The notes: a model not told the origin generated them from the sequence alone. DNA of 64,000 nt from Pycnopodia helianthoides (GCA_032158295.1 CM063252.1:12079337-12143336), one strand, 5' to 3'; positions 23,271 through 36,785 are shown, counted from the stretch's first letter. Made by a program: numbers and translations.

Positions 23271-26200
23271 CCTATGGATTTTTTTAACTGGCCTGGAAAC
23301 CTAGTTTTGAGCACGTAAATTAGAGCTTGCTCTCGTCGGCCGTCAAGCATAAACAGATAAGACCATGATAGATCACTACGAAAAGGATCGAATTTTTTTG
23401 TCTTCACATTTTCGTCTCGGCGTTCTATCAATCTGAGTGGGCTTCACTCTCCATGCATCAAAGTTGTTGACTGCAAGTTACGCCCCTTTTTGTAATGTGA
23501 CTTCAAACCTTTCATGCTTAATATTCCTTGAGTGTTTTAACTGTAACCTTAGACAGGCCTAACCGTGTTTTTCTCTTTTTCGTAAAGAAGGCCCAAGGGG
23601 CTTTAAGCCACGCTTGTTTGGCTTTCGCCACCGAATATGTGTCAGAACACAAACAGTCCATATATAATCCTATAACCTTGTGCAACTTCTTCAAGGAAAA
23701 CCGGAAAGTCCTATTTTCTAACTTTTCATCGCTATATTGTCTTCTTGGACCTTTCGAAAGGAGAAAAAAAAATTGTCATAGATTGCCGCGGGTCGAAAAC
23801 ATTACCGATCTGACAAAAACACTTACTGGCTTCACACAGTTGCATCCTCCGTGTTGAAAACGTTCAATTGAAACTGCAACTGTTTCCTTGTCTTTTCACA
23901 GTGACATAAGCCCCGACTAGTTAAATGGGTGTAACACCAATCGGCAATAGCCTTGAGCCCCTTTTGCCACCATTGGGTTTTTCTTCTCCTTCTTCTTTTT
24001 ACCCCGGGAGCAGCGCGGTGTATCTATCTCTGTCTAATGCCGGCCACGACTCCCATGTTCGTACGTGACCGGGCATGTCAAATTTGAGGGAAATTGAAAG
24101 GGAGGGGGTCGTCTTGCTTCTTCGGTCTTTTAAACCGACGACCTGTGTGTTCATTTAGTTTTGCAATAGATCGCTTGGACGTAAAGCCTTACAAGCTGTC
24201 GCCATAAACAAGTCAGTTCATTGTAGAAACCAAGATGAAAGGGAAGCCTCAGTTCACATTAAGACGCCCACTCCCCCCTCTCTCTCTCACTTTAAGGGTG
24301 TCCATGATGAAGTTGATATCCCATTTCCACTTTTTTTATTTTTTGCTGAATTTGAATTCACAACCCAATTTATTAATGCACTTTCTCAGACAGAACTTTC
24401 ATTTTCAAGGAGGAGGGCTATGTTGACTTGAAGATTTTACAGCAGACAATTATTCACAGGCAACCAGTTCCAGTGAATCTCGCCAAGACGAAAACACATT
24501 TCAATTTGCAATTGGGGGGTGGGGGGATATTAAGACACTTTTAGAAAAAAAATGTATCTTGTTCTACCGAAGTGTTCCTTTTGCATTCAGTATATGACTG
24601 GTTGCCGCAAAGTTGCCTGTATCAAGAATAACCGGATTCAAAGTCGGTGCAACCCTTCCCTCGATACTCAGCTTTTCTCTAACAAACTTATAATTCCAAT
24701 AAGAGTCAACCGTTGGAAGAGGAGAGGTTCGAGGTACGCAGGTCGTTGAAGCATAAAGGCAAAAGCCAAGACCAAGGGACGATTAATAACCTGTGAAAAG
24801 AGGGAACGAGTTGATAGACACCTACACAAGACCATTTACCCGAATACAGATTGCCCACAGCGGAGCTAACTCTAATTAACTCCAGGAATGTTCAAGAGAG
24901 TAAAACTGGTAAGATGTTGCTCCGGGTCAGAAAAAAAACCTTAAGGGCCACAGGTCCAAGATGAGACTCTTTGCTGCCCGTTTCTCCTCGTTCGTGTAAA
25001 AGGACCATCATAAACCGGGACGAGTCTTGTCGAGGAGGCTAAAGGTCCCGAAGAACACCCTCAACGAAACAGGCTGAAAGTCACGGCATCTTTGTTGTTC
25101 TTGCACCGGGCTGGTTTTTTAGCCTTAAGTTTTTTTTTCTCTTTCTCCTTCTCCAAGTCAGAAGTCTCGGGAGTTGGAGAAAACGCTTGGCGTTTAGAGT
25201 TTAATCAGACTGCACGGGGTAGTCGGAAGCAAATTTGGGGCGGGGGAAGTGTCTACGTGTCCGGTGATTATGAGTTCCGATGAAGACCCCGGGGGACTTT
25301 TAGTGTAGGACATGGTGTTCGCTTGCACCAGGGGAAGAAAAGAAGGGGGTTGGAAATGGCGAAGGTGTTTACGGACGAGGGAAAACTTGGTCCTGATCTT
25401 GTTGGCACCGTCGTGGAGACGGTGCATGCAAGAAGTGTTCAGATTGACGAAGAAGCTTTTCACATACTAGTACTGAGAGACATTTTACGGGACTTTAGCT
25501 CTCAACAATTTAAGAGGGGCGCCCCTCTTGGGCAGTTCTGTCTAGGCCTACAGGTTTAAATAGCCATACATGCTGTACTGACGGATGTAATTTGCTGATT
25601 CATGTACCTATCATTCCAGCGAATACAATACACCTTTGTATCACGTTCATTTTGGTAATGGCGTTACTTTACGCATTCAAGTTTGAGGAAAAACCGACAC
25701 CGCTACAACAACCTTTCTTAATAATTGAGTTAATTGGATTTTAAATGAAACTACCGAATAACAAAAGAAGAATTTTGGGGGTAAATTGATAGACTGCAAA
25801 CCGTAATTTTCCCGGCATTTGGCTTCTGCCTTATTGAACCAATTTGAAATGGGGAATCAAACTCGGCCCCTTGTTTTACGAGTGACGAGTTTTCACGAGT
25901 TTGTAAATGTGACGCCATGGAAAGCAACCCCCCAAGGTAGCCATTTCCCATACATCGTATCCAAGTTGCAATGCCGATGTCATTGCATCATGTCGCCGGA
26001 GTAATGACACTCCAAAAACCCCCACCCGCCTGTACATCTGCATCTACATGCTTGTACAAGATCGCCGTCGTAGATAACCCGTCATAACCGAGAAAATTAC
26101 CCCAGCGAACGTGATTTTTGCCTCATTCCTCGGACCAAAATTTCATCCACTCTAATACCGCAGAACAATAAAAAGCTTCCCGTGGGACTGTTTAGCTACG

Positions 26201-29200
26201 GTGTGTTCTTGGACCTTGAACAAAAATTGACGTTTTGTTTCATATTTGACTGTCAGGATTTTTTTTTTTTTATGGAATTCTTTCAATGGGGTCTACACGG
26301 ACGTTTATGGCTTACAATATTTTAAAGGATTACGCTTGTAAATGGCGCCATTAACATTAGACAGAGAGAGGTCGGGATGCTTCACTTGGGTAGACTTAAG
26401 GAGAAGTCGCCACAGCTTTTTTATAAATTGGTCAAGCTCTACCCCGTTCAAGGCACAGGTATTATTACCGGTAAATCCGCGGGACTCAAGGGGTATTAGT
26501 GGGCGAACCGACTGATGTAAGTTTAAATTCCTCTGGTTTTGGGAACATTTCAAGCTCTTGTCTTCACCTCGTTATTGTGGATGATGTTGAGAGGTAAAGG
26601 AGAACATTGTGTTCAAGTCTATATTTAAAGGTTGAAGCATTTTGGCCACCAAACATCGGTTCTGTCGTTTGAACGTGTCGAGGGTCCTAAAATGCGACTG
26701 AAGTCGTAATTTTCCAAAAAGAAAGTTACTTTCATAAAGTATTTTTTTTCAATGTAACCTATTTCTCTACTCCTCTTGGCAACTACAGTCACTTATGAAT
26801 TCAAATAACAACGTTTTGTCGGTGCTGGCTGGTTCTTAAAGCAATACCTCTGCTGAATCCGTGAACAGGTTTTCGTCCTTCGCTTTGCAGAAATTAAGAA
26901 ATCATGAATATAATATTATGCAAATGATCTGGAAGTTCCCGAAGCAGCCCGCGGGCCTTCTGTGTTTTATATATGCACTTCCCCTCGAGGAGTCCCAGTG
27001 TGCGCTGGCAAATAGAAGTTTATGAGAAATCTAAGAGCACATTAGCCGAAGGTACGCCGTTCTGCGCGGCCGCCCCTCACCAAAAGAGCTGTGCCTCCGC
27101 TGCAGTACTAGTCCAGCGGTCTACCCCTGTAAAAGTCATGCATTTTGTGGTATCGATCGGCGCATGGAAAGACGATCCTGGTTCTTTGCCTCGTTTCTGT
27201 TCATCGCCGGGTTCCCCCATAGTGCCCGTTGTACACATGAGCCGTACGGACCGTAACCAAATTCAACTCTAGTGGATGATACTAAAAGCACTGACAATAA
27301 AACGCCGCTGGGTTTATCTGCTATTTGGGCCCTTCTTGAAAGGTAGCATTTGATATCTCCTTCATCAACACGCTGCACCGTCACTCACAAAAGAACCCTT
27401 GTTTATTTCCAACCACTCTTCCCTCGTTTTAAGCAAACTTGAGTCACAGGTAACATTAATTTCATAAATCACAGCACGTCCTAAGCCCACAGAACACATT
27501 GCTGGCTGTGTTTTCTGGCCGTGGTGTAGTCCCGTACATCGGAAAATCTACACGGGCCCTACAAAGGCTGCATCACCCTCTGCTCAAAAGGCGAACCGTT
27601 CGTAGGCCTCCCGGGCCCGCCATCCTCGCCGCTTGCTGTCAAATTTAAGTTAACAGTTATTGATCGGGAGTTGACTGCGGGCGGCGAGCCCACTCCCATC
27701 GACTATTTGCACTGTTTGTCTCCATTCCTGGGGCGAGCTTTTTGCCATGATTAAAATCCAGAGACGGAGAAAAGGTTGTAAATGAATGAGAAAAGAGGTA
27801 AGACTAGAGACGGGTTAGGGGAAAGTAAGTGAAGGAAATACAGTACATATAGAGAGATTGAGGGGGAAAGGGAGGCTGGCGAAATGGTGTGATAGATTGG
27901 GTGATAAAGACATGGGGCGTTCGTGGATTGGTAAGAGCAGATTAACATGGGCATATGGGCAGTTTTCCCAGGCACAAACACCCATAGTATACAGATATGG
28001 ACAACCCCGGCCCTGGATTAAAAACAAAATATTGTCTACATGAGATTCACAAACACAGAGTGATAGTAAACTATAGGAATGAATAGACACAGCGCAAATA
28101 ATAATGGTATACATGTTGCACATACAATACAAACCCAATCAAGACCGAGGATAGAGGTAAATACTTGTTAAAACGATGCAGGGATAAAGATAAAGACACA
28201 GACACCAACAGTTACCAACTGCAGTAACACATAGACACAAACAACCGGAGTGTGTGTCTGCTGGGGCGGGAGTGGGTGCACATGTACAACTAATCCTTAC
28301 ATAATATATCGGACTAGGTATGTCAATTGGTGCACAAAATAGAAGCAACAAAGCAATTCAACACAAATCTTCTAAATAGAATATACACTGCTACTATCCA
28401 AAATGACTCTTCCGGGGTCGGTAGGCGGGCCCCAGATCCCACGATGTCTGGACTCGCTATTTGTACATCTTTCCTGCAGATGGCAACGTTTGTATCCGTT
28501 GTGAACCGTGATCGAGACACATCAAACAAACAGACATACAGATGAAGACTAACAGACAGACAGATATCGGAGGAGGCGGTGTCCTCAATAAAAAAAAATG
28601 ACACGCCCCTAGGCCCGGCTTAATTAAGTCGCTGAACAGTACATTACGTCACCACAAGCTCCCTGTGCCATCGTGATAACCCGAGTGCAGTGTAGTGTAG
28701 TGCAACAGTAGTATAACTTTTCTGTAGGTATGTCTTTGTTGTTGGTATTATTTTTTGTCTGTGTTTGTAAAGATGCGTTGTCGGTAACTGAATACAATGC
28801 CCAGCACAATGCACGGTTGAATACAAAATAAAACCGTAATATAATACTCCTTTTAACGTGCTCCGTTATTGACACGGTGGACCAACAAGTTACGAACGCT
28901 GCTTTGTCACCTTCGTGCACATCTCAATTATGTTTTTCGAAGACTTGAACAGAATAGAGTGAGAGAGAGGAAGAAAGAAAAAAAAAACGGGCAATTCGAA
29001 ATTAAAATTAAAAACCGCTGAAATTCCCTTGAATAAAAAATAAATAGCTTTGTGGCAAACAGAAAGATCTAGGGGGTGAATTGCTGTATGTATGTGTGTG
29101 TGTGGGGAGGGGGGGGGGGTTCGGCATGCAGAGCAGCCAGTAGAACGCTCTCGGTTATGAGCAGGCCTCGCGAAGCGGAGAAACAATCCACAATAGCTAC

Positions 29201-30401
29201 GAGCAACCCAACGCCTTCCCCCCTGCGAGGCGTCATGATACCCCGCGGCCCCTCTCAGACTATTATGCCCCAGCCTAACCCGGAGGGCTCCGAAATTTAA
29301 TCAATTATAGACAAAACAAGCTATGAGGCCGCTACCGACAGGGGGTGTATCCCGTGTTTAGGAGAAATTGCCACCTGATATCTTTGAAGCAATTTTCAAT
29401 TTCAGCGAGGACGGTTAATGGACGATGACAATAATTTTTCTTTTATCTGTGTAACAAAAAACGGGGAATAATTTTATAGTGGGGAGGCCCCGTCGTTGAG
29501 AGCGGTTCATTAGAACGGAATTCAATAGAGATGCCACATTTTCCGCTTGGCTTTTTTGTTTACACTATAAACAAAACAATATAACATTCCAGCAATAAAC
29601 AACTGGAAAATGTTTCCTGAACAATAGTTCTGTGTCTTTTGGTTTTTTGTTACCCCTTCTCTCTGTCTTCCTCGATAGGATATGGGTGACCACTCATAGT
29701 CTACTGTAACATGTATAGATATCGAACTTGGAAAATCGAAATAATATGGCTGATCTCAAATATCACCGCGATTTTTACTGGGCAAAACACATCTTGTTTG
29801 CAGTCACGCCTACACTTCTTTTGATACCCCCCCTGAGTTTTTTAATTTGATTTAGTGAGTTAATTAAAAGAAGAGGAAATCCTCCAATTGTGTGTGTTCA
29901 GTCCAGCTTATTGTAACCGAAGATATTGCCCCCGAACTAAGAATGAAAATTGGACTGATCCAGTTGCAATACACCTGGCCGAGTGTTTGATAGTGAATTG
30001 ACCCCTAGCTAAAATGGTCCCCGGGCTCAGCTGTAGATGGTCCTGTATTGAGTTACAGTGAAAACTTTCCAGTTGCAGAAATTACGACCTATTCGACTAT
30101 TAAAAAAAAAAAGAGGTGTGATTTTTTTCTTTCTTCTTCTTCTTCTTTTCTTTCTCTGGATAATGTACACCGGGGCGTTGTCAGAGCTGGTTTCAGACCA
30201 ATTGATGGTTACCGCCACCAGGGTTACCTCAAGGTTCCCGCTAGGTTCACGCGAGAGATCCTTTCTACAAGGAGAGCGCAGGAAGTCTTTGAAGGTGGCA
30301 GAACCCTTTGGGGTCACACCGACCGAACTTGGTCAGAGGTTCCTGACCCAGATCCCTGTAGAACAATGCAATGGAACGCCCCTTTCCCCCACTTTTCTTA
30401 C
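23271..30401. other. Long non-coding stretch with candidate conserved islands
   Basis: Seven kilobases without a supportable gene. GC-richer islands at 24000-24120, 24950-25300, 26940-27280, 27480-27700 and 29130-29300 alternate with AT-rich filler. An octamer ATGCAAAT lies at 26918-26925. A TG run followed by eleven Gs lies at 29085-29119. The segment 29300-29560 has the even, motif-rich look of a conserved element. The overlapping frames of 121 and 131 codons at 30048-30453 span a pyrimidine-rich repeat and are not protein-like. Confidence 0.55.
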
Positions 30402-30647
30402 TCTTTTGGTTGACTTAAAGTGCAGGACTGGTAAAGCAGCGGAGATAATTTGATTGTTTGAGTCTGAAGAAGCTCACTGATTATCAAGTTCTTCTGCATC
30501 ACTCCTCCAGAGAAGAATATCTCCTTCTGAGTTACTATTAAAGTCAAGAAAATAGCAATTGAAGACGCAATCATCGTTGCAACTATCGAAATAAGCACGT
30601 ATTGCATACAGTCCTTGACTAAAGACACACCATTTTGTTTGTTTCTC
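30402..30647 (-). CDS. Possible internal exon with a membrane segment (weak)
   Basis: On the minus strand a frame of 82 codons is bounded by a splice-acceptor-like TTTTAG (ending at 30648) and a donor-like GTAAGA (30401-30396). The implied exon is 246 bases and keeps the same phase at both ends. It encodes a short polar lead with basic residues (FRRNK, then LVKDC). A hydrophobic run of about 24 residues follows (YVLISIVATMIASSIAIFLT and a few more), then a polar tail. That is the layout of a single signal-anchor membrane segment. Wobble positions show no GC bias and I recognise no family. No partner exon was identified, so chance remains the likelier explanation. Confidence 0.12.
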
Positions 30648-33130
30648 CTAAAATGTGGCCACTAAATGTGATGCATTTTTTTTCTTCAAAAGTTGGTTGG
30701 ATAGCGTGCTTATTAAAAACTAGTGGCTCGAATGAATTTGCTGCAGTACGGGGAATTGATAGTGCGAGGCAACTGTAGCACAACCTACGAGGGAATTCTG
30801 AACTCTGAACTCTGAACTTTGAACCCAAACCTATAAATCAAAACGCACTGGTATTGTCACTCACCTCTCTGGTCAGGTCAAACAATTTGACCTTAAGAGG
30901 AAGGAATATCAGCGTAGGGGTATCAATCTCTCAACCCTTCACTTGTGACAGTCATGGTTTATAGAGCTATAGGGGAGGGGCAAGTACCTGGTTATAGTTA
31001 GATATAACCAGTTATTTTAAACTGTTAAACACTGGTTAAGTCTTGCAGATAAGCTGCGGGAATAAATAACTAGAAACAACATTTTCGGTTAGAATTTGCC
31101 CTCGGAATTTTCACAGGGATGGACATTTGGGGGGGGGGGGGGCTAAAGGGTTAAATTGTAATATGTAAATCGTGTATATATGGCTATTGTGTAAACCGAT
31201 GAATGGCAGCAAACATCGACACTATCACCTCTGAAATAAGCATTGATTTCATTAAAGTATACCACTGTAGGAGCCACTTTACATGTGACGTCATGCCTTA
31301 TTTTATTTCCAAACACGACCCCAAAAGGTGCATTGCCCAAAAGAGAATCAAATAAAACCATATTAAACCCGATCCTCAAATAAAATGTTACAAAAATCAT
31401 ACAGTATAACATAATGTAATTTTATTCAAATTACATTTTTCTCCACTCGTTATAACACACTAGCACTTGTATCCCGCATTTTGTTGACCTGGTGAATCTC
31501 TGCGCCCTCCCTTTGTTTTGGACTTTGAACAAAAAACTAAGCCCCCATAGGTTTTGTGCACAAAAGCGAACCTCACCCGAATCGTATATGGCTTAAGTCC
31601 ACTGTGACTACAGTTAGACTTGTTCACGCATAAACACACATGGGAATAAAGTCAAACACTTGATTGCGAAATAATGCGTCACCTTTCAAAAAATGTTGAA
31701 TTATTCCCGGATTAAAATTACTTTTTGTCCCATTTTCCCGATGCGTTCGTACTGGCTTTGACACAATTCGTTGTTGAACTTCCAATCGAAAAAAAAAAAT
31801 CACATAGCTTTCCAGTACGAACAGCCCCTACAGTCGTGCAGAACATCAATATACCAAGAGCGATATTACACCGGCGTTAATACAGGGAGCACTCTTTCCA
31901 AATTGTGCCGGAGTTGGCTTTCCACCTGAGCTCCACCGGACCCTAGCTTAAACCCCCCCCCCCCCCCGATGACCTCATCCAACCCAAGTCTACCCCACTC
32001 CTCAGTACACAGACCGCTATGGGTGCACCTGTGAGCGGGCTGTACGCATCGCTTGTTCAACTATTGTTTTAATCCGAACGGGGAACTCCTTTAAGTTGTT
32101 GACACGAGTCCTCGAAAAACTGTCAAAACGACTAAAGTGAAAATGTTCATGAACCATGGTTCTTCTGCAGATTTCTGTAGACATTTATAATCTGCGAAAA
32201 AAACAAAAGATCCACCTGAGTCCAAACTAGGAAACAAAACCACCCTTTTTATGTGATTTATATATACCTTGTGACCTGTGACATCACATGTTTACAAAAG
32301 AGCCACAGAGCCTGGACTTCCTGCAGTCAATATTTGTAAACAGTTCAAAGGACGATTTAAATAAAATAATATATTTTTTATAGAGATTGCACTGTGTTTT
32401 TTTTATCACCTTTTTGATATGAAGAAAGAGGCACATCTCACGTTCACTTGTTCAGCTGTTGTTTCATACTCTTGAGTTAAAGTGGAAATTTTGACACACA
32501 AAGTAAAATTTCCTGCATGTATGGCAAGGTATCTTGCCTGCCAGAAAGGCCCTGGAATGTACGAGGTCACTCTTTTTGTAGACAAAGGGCACATAGTCTA
32601 TACAGTGTTAGATTTCACCAAAAACGCAAAGATTTGTATAAGATGAGTATGTATTGTTGCTATCGTGATATGTGTTTTATCAAATTTTGGTCGAGATGGC
32701 CCGTTTGGAACCGGTATCCCATTCCAGAACCTACTTCAGAGCTTGGTGAAATCAAGTGCATGGTTTGTGTTTTAGCCGGTGTTTTGCCTTTGTCGTGGGA
32801 TTTGTTTACTTTGTAAGGTCGACACGTTCATTTTTTATGAAGATAGAATGGACACAACGAGAGAAATATAGCTTAACAAGCTGTTGTTTGTGCCAGGGTT
32901 TCCGCCATTCGGTCTCTATAGTTAACAGGAAATGGTGTAGAAATCTTATTTTGGTGTTTTGCTCAAGTGAAATAATCTAGTATAAATTCAGACCAGCCTC
33001 ATTGAATTTCATACTCCCTATGCTTATGCAATTATGATAATATAGGTCTATTACTAAATTCATTTATTGAATGTATGAAAATGCTATGAGATATTTCTGA
33101 GTAATAATGAATTAATCCACTTATTCCATT
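30648..33130. other. Non-coding stretch, no gene seen
   Basis: AT-rich DNA. It contains a G run of fourteen (31129-31142), a C run of fifteen (31953-31967) and a perfect CRE palindrome TGACGTCA (31286-31293). Open frames are under 100 codons with no domain. Confidence 0.6.
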
Positions 33131-33920
33131 TTGTCTCGCACCATACGATTCGGGGGATCGGTAGGAAATAAAACGGTACATAGGCCGTGTCCGCGAGCCA
33201 ATGTTGCGGTGGATCCGACGCTCCCTGCCCGGGGCTGCCTCCCCGCTCCCTCCCGCTTCTTCGTCTTGTTCTCGCGGTCGTTGAAAGCCCCTGTCCTGAG
33301 TCCAGACACAATCCCTCGCCATTTACCTCTCCCATTCTCCGTTTGTCCTTTTTTTTTTCCTTCTTTTCTTTTTCCCCTTCTTCTTCTTCTTCCCCGTCCC
33401 TCGCACAAAGAGCTGCAATCGATTAGCACACATTTAAAAAAGACCGACGAATTGCCAGCACGGCCTGGGCAAATGATTTCGTCGGCTTCTTGCCGCGTTT
33501 CGCGCCTGGCGATGGAAAATATATTCCGGAATCAAATTGTGAAGAAATCCGATACCCCTGTCCGCGGCGAGACCGTTTTGTACCAGATGAAGAAGAAAGG
33601 GAAGGGAAAAAAAAAAATCCCATACAATGATCCATTTGAAGGTGCAAAAAGGACTTATACTCTCAACTGCCGAAATGGTTCTTTTGCGTTAGGGGCTTGG
33701 AGGGGATCAATGGAACGTGAAATACGATTGCGAATTGATTAAATCGTGGATTAGCCCTCACTACATGGGGAATTAAGAGTGGTGCCCGAGCGCGCCCCAG
33801 ACGAGCATATGCTTCATTATGCAAAGTGTAACCGATTCGGGTCAGAAAGTCAAAGACCATAAGTGGAAGTAATTTCTTAATTGAGTGGATCAATTTCATT
33901 ATTTTTTTGGCGGGAAATTA
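33131..33920 (+). promoter_or_regulatory. Candidate cis-regulatory block (E2F, OTX, POU, homeodomain motifs)
   Basis: Balanced, motif-rich sequence stands out from AT-rich flanks. It holds GGATTA (33748-33753, OTX/bicoid type), TTATGCAAAG (33817-33826, POU octamer-like), TAATTG (33878-33883, homeodomain core) and a perfect E2F consensus TTTGGCGGGAAA (33906-33917). The window's longest ATG-started open frame (33131-33742, 203 codons) lies here. It contains a leucine/proline/phenylalanine-rich read-through of a CTT-rich tract and a lysine run, with no recognisable domain, so I read it as chance. Regulatory function is inference from motif density; comparison between species would decide. Confidence 0.3.
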
Positions 33921-35382
33921 GACAGGTATTCAGTCTCTAGACTACGCGTGTTTTGTTATCTAGCCACATTATTGAGGAGATGTTGATGCGATGGTCAGAG
34001 GTTTAGCCCTAAATCTGGTTCACTCCCCGTTCCAAGAATGCCCGACAATATTGACGCCATTTTGTTCGTCTGGGTTCTTGACGTCTTTACTTGGGTATTC
34101 GTGAAATCTACAGTCGTTGTTATTCAAAAGGCCGCTGCAAATCGTCGGCTTTGGTCACGGCTGCGGCTGTGGGCCCATTCATATTTTTTTTTTAAACCGT
34201 GTTTTCTTTCACACGGGACCTGGATATGGCGTTGAAAGTCAAAGCCGCCTTTTTAGAAAAGGCCCACGTATGTAAACTGCCTAGGGTAACTGTGCATGGT
34301 GCACAAATGTTTTTCCTGTTCGATATAACATTTGTAAATCAAGTACAATATTGTGAAGAAGCCAAGTCTCTGGTCCATGTCGGGAATGAAACAAATTCGT
34401 GGATGAGCAAATATGACCAAAACGGGGGTAGTTGTGATTGCAGTTTAGTAATGCAATTTGCACACAGACCTCCTGTGGCATTGCTGACTTCATCCGGGGC
34501 TTACTGGCGGTACCTCGGTGCCGTCTGAGTCCAATATAATACACCTTCAAAAATTTTAAAATAAATAACAGCTTCAGTGGACAGTAATTAACATTGAAAT
34601 GTACTGTTCTAGCATACCCGAATACGTCTGGACGCCGTTGTATATTTTTTTCCTTTTTTGCAACCATTTAAAAGACGAACACCATTAGCCTTTGTGAGAC
34701 ATGAGGGGATACTATAGGAGTGTACTGTTTGGTTTGGGTGATACAGACAGATTTACCCAAATCTAATAGTGTCATAGTATTATGTCCACCATATCTCAAA
34801 ATGGCTTATAGAATATCACTCGCCTACTAATCCGTTGAGTTACTCGATGTTTTTTCTCTTCTTCATCTATACTTGTTTTTTTTCGGACAGGCTTCACAAA
34901 AGTTCAATCCCCGAGCGGCTCTTTCCCCCGAGCTTGTTCATCCCAAACAACTTTTGAGTTGCCGTCATACGCAACAGCTCCCGCCGAGCTAGCCGGCGGC
35001 GAGACAGCACCTCCACGGGTCAGTACGTGACCCGGGCCCAGCCTCGCTCATTTCACGCTACCCCAGTGGTCTTGGGCTTCACAGTTTGTCTTGATCGGCG
35101 GTCTATCGTGTGTCAATGTCAGGTTTCCTTCACTCAGCTGCCGGGGTCTTCATCCCTGCCTCCCTCCCCTCCTCTCACCCCCCTCCCCCTTCCATTCCTC
35201 AACGTCAACGTTGTGCATTTAGGAATTGGGAATTGTCTTATGAAAGATCACGGCCGGGACACCGAGAGTCAATGATCTGGACACAGCCCAGAGACTGCAG
35301 AGCACTCCTCACCGTCTGGTACCAACATGTTGAAACCCCGAACAAGAACTCTATACATTCTCGGTACCAGACTGCTGCGAGT
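33921..35382. other. Non-coding stretch, no gene seen
   Basis: Frames of 109 codons (plus, 34199-34528) and 128 codons (minus, 34281-34667) overlap each other and look like chance. GCTTTGGTCACGGCTGCGG near 34150 may be a fragment of the F1 foldback family. A 10-bp inverted pair GTCTGGTACC/GGTACCAGAC lies at 35313-35372. Confidence 0.5.
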
Positions 35383-35505
35383 CAAGCGGCTTTTGGCTAC
35401 GGCTCTGTCTGTTGGCTGCAGCGGCATTTTTGGACGAATAGGCCCTGTCAGCGATCCAGCCATAGCCACTCCCAAAGCCGTCAATTCGAACGCGACCTAT
35501 GATAC
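35383..35505. mobile_element. Diverged foldback element, family F1 copy
   Basis: The left part GCGGCTTTTGGCTACGGC is matched by an imperfect inverted right part GCCATAGCCACTCCCAAAGC. The interior right side GCGATCCAGCCATAGCC resembles GCGATCCAGCC in the copy at 36675-36785 and, inverted, the copy at 44194-44322. It is an old, degraded member of the family and its exact ends are uncertain. Confidence 0.42.
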
Positions 35506-36674
35506 AACAATAACAGTCAATATTTTCTTAGTGTGTACATTTGAGCATCGTTTTCTGCATACTCGTGGTACACTGTCAGCAGTTGGGATCGAACATGAGT
35601 TAGAATAAACTTTATTGTCAGTTTATCAGTTCTCCCTGCACTGCAACATACATTTTCTTCACAGCCAAAGTGAAGGTGAACAAAAAGGGCGTTGGATACA
35701 TTTCTCGTTGTGGAGGCTACCCGGATTTTTTTTGTCAAGAACCCTAGAAGCTAGCATTTTGACTCGTCACAAGAGAAACCATCAAAAGACCACTGGCTTT
35801 ACTGCAAATTAATGCAGGGGCACGACCGCGCGGAGTAATCATTTCTAACCGTTATATCCACGGCAACAGAACACATGGCTTATCATTATGCTATTTGGGA
35901 TCCCCTCCTTGGAACTGTTTTGATCTTCCACCGTCACCGATGGGGACATGCCGAAAGGCCGTCATTTGCAAGGGCGATAATGATCACTTAGGGTGTTCCC
36001 TCCCAATGCCAAGTTCAAAGGTCACTGACCGAGGCCCAAAGCGCTTGTCATACCAGACGGATCAGACAGGCGGGGTGTTGATTTCTTCGTTGTATTTTGT
36101 TTGTATTTTTATAAAATAAAACGGAACCAGGTGATAATGTCACTCTTGATTATGGGAATAAGTTGCCGATTTTAGCAGGTGTTATATCTTAGAACAAAGG
36201 CCGCTTAACGCCAATAAGGGTTAACGGGTAAAGTACCACTTACCATAGTAGGGTTTGAAATGTTACAGGTTGCACGTTGTACTCATGTCAAGACGCCCTA
36301 AAGTTGGAAAGACTGCAACTTTTTCAGAGTATGCTCTTAGCTGTTGATACTTTGGGAGTAAGACGTTTGTCTGGGAGGGTTGGGAGGAGATGCAAACACC
36401 AACAAAACTCATAGCTATAAGATGTTCCATCTGCATTCATTTTTAAAGACAAAATAAGACGATGTGATGTATACATTGTGTATATTATATTCAAGAAATG
36501 GCGGTGTGTTTTTCTGGCATGCTTTTATACTTTTTTTGGGCGACAGTGTGCGGTGATGCCGGCTTTTGTCTTATACGACATGTCGTTTGCTTTTTGTTTT
36601 GTATGAGTTTACTCGAATCGGTCAATGGACTGTCACCACCCTTTTCCCAAACCATGGTTTCGGCTCCCGGCTTG
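35506..36674. other. Non-coding stretch, no gene seen
   Basis: AT-rich with short overlapping frames. No repeat family, RNA gene or motif cluster was recognised. Confidence 0.6.
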
Positions 36675-36785
36675 GGCCGTATCCAAATTGGTGGCTATGG
36701 CTACAGCTGTTGCTAAGGGTCTTGTTAAGTTGTCCTATACTTCAACGCATGATGACGCGGCGATCCAGCCAATTCGGACACGGCC
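36675..36785. mobile_element. Foldback MITE-like element, family F1 copy with trimmed right arm
   Basis: It starts GGCCGTATCCAAATTGG and ends with the inverted CCAATTCGGACACGGCC. The ends match as inverted repeats over 17 bases with two differences. The left arm continues into GGTGGCTATGGCTAC, but the right arm lacks the corresponding bases, so this copy is trimmed. Interior blocks TGTTGCTAAGGGT and GCGATCCAGCC are shared with the copy at 44194-44322 in the opposite orientation. Non-coding. Confidence 0.65.

Noticed and set aside
30048..30453. Overlapping frames of 121 and 131 codons
   Set aside because: Both start in a poly-A/CTT tract that codes Lys/Ser/Leu runs, and they are open together in two frames, as expected by chance.
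33131..33742. Longest ATG-started open frame, 203 codons, plus strand
   Set aside because: It passes through a CTT-rich tract that gives a Leu/Pro/Phe run and an A-rich tract that gives a Lys run. Antisense frames are also open. No domain and no splice context.
34917..34935. Histone mRNA 3' stem-loop (GGCTCTTT...)
   Set aside because: The loop and right arm do not match the conserved stem-loop, and no histone frame lies upstream.
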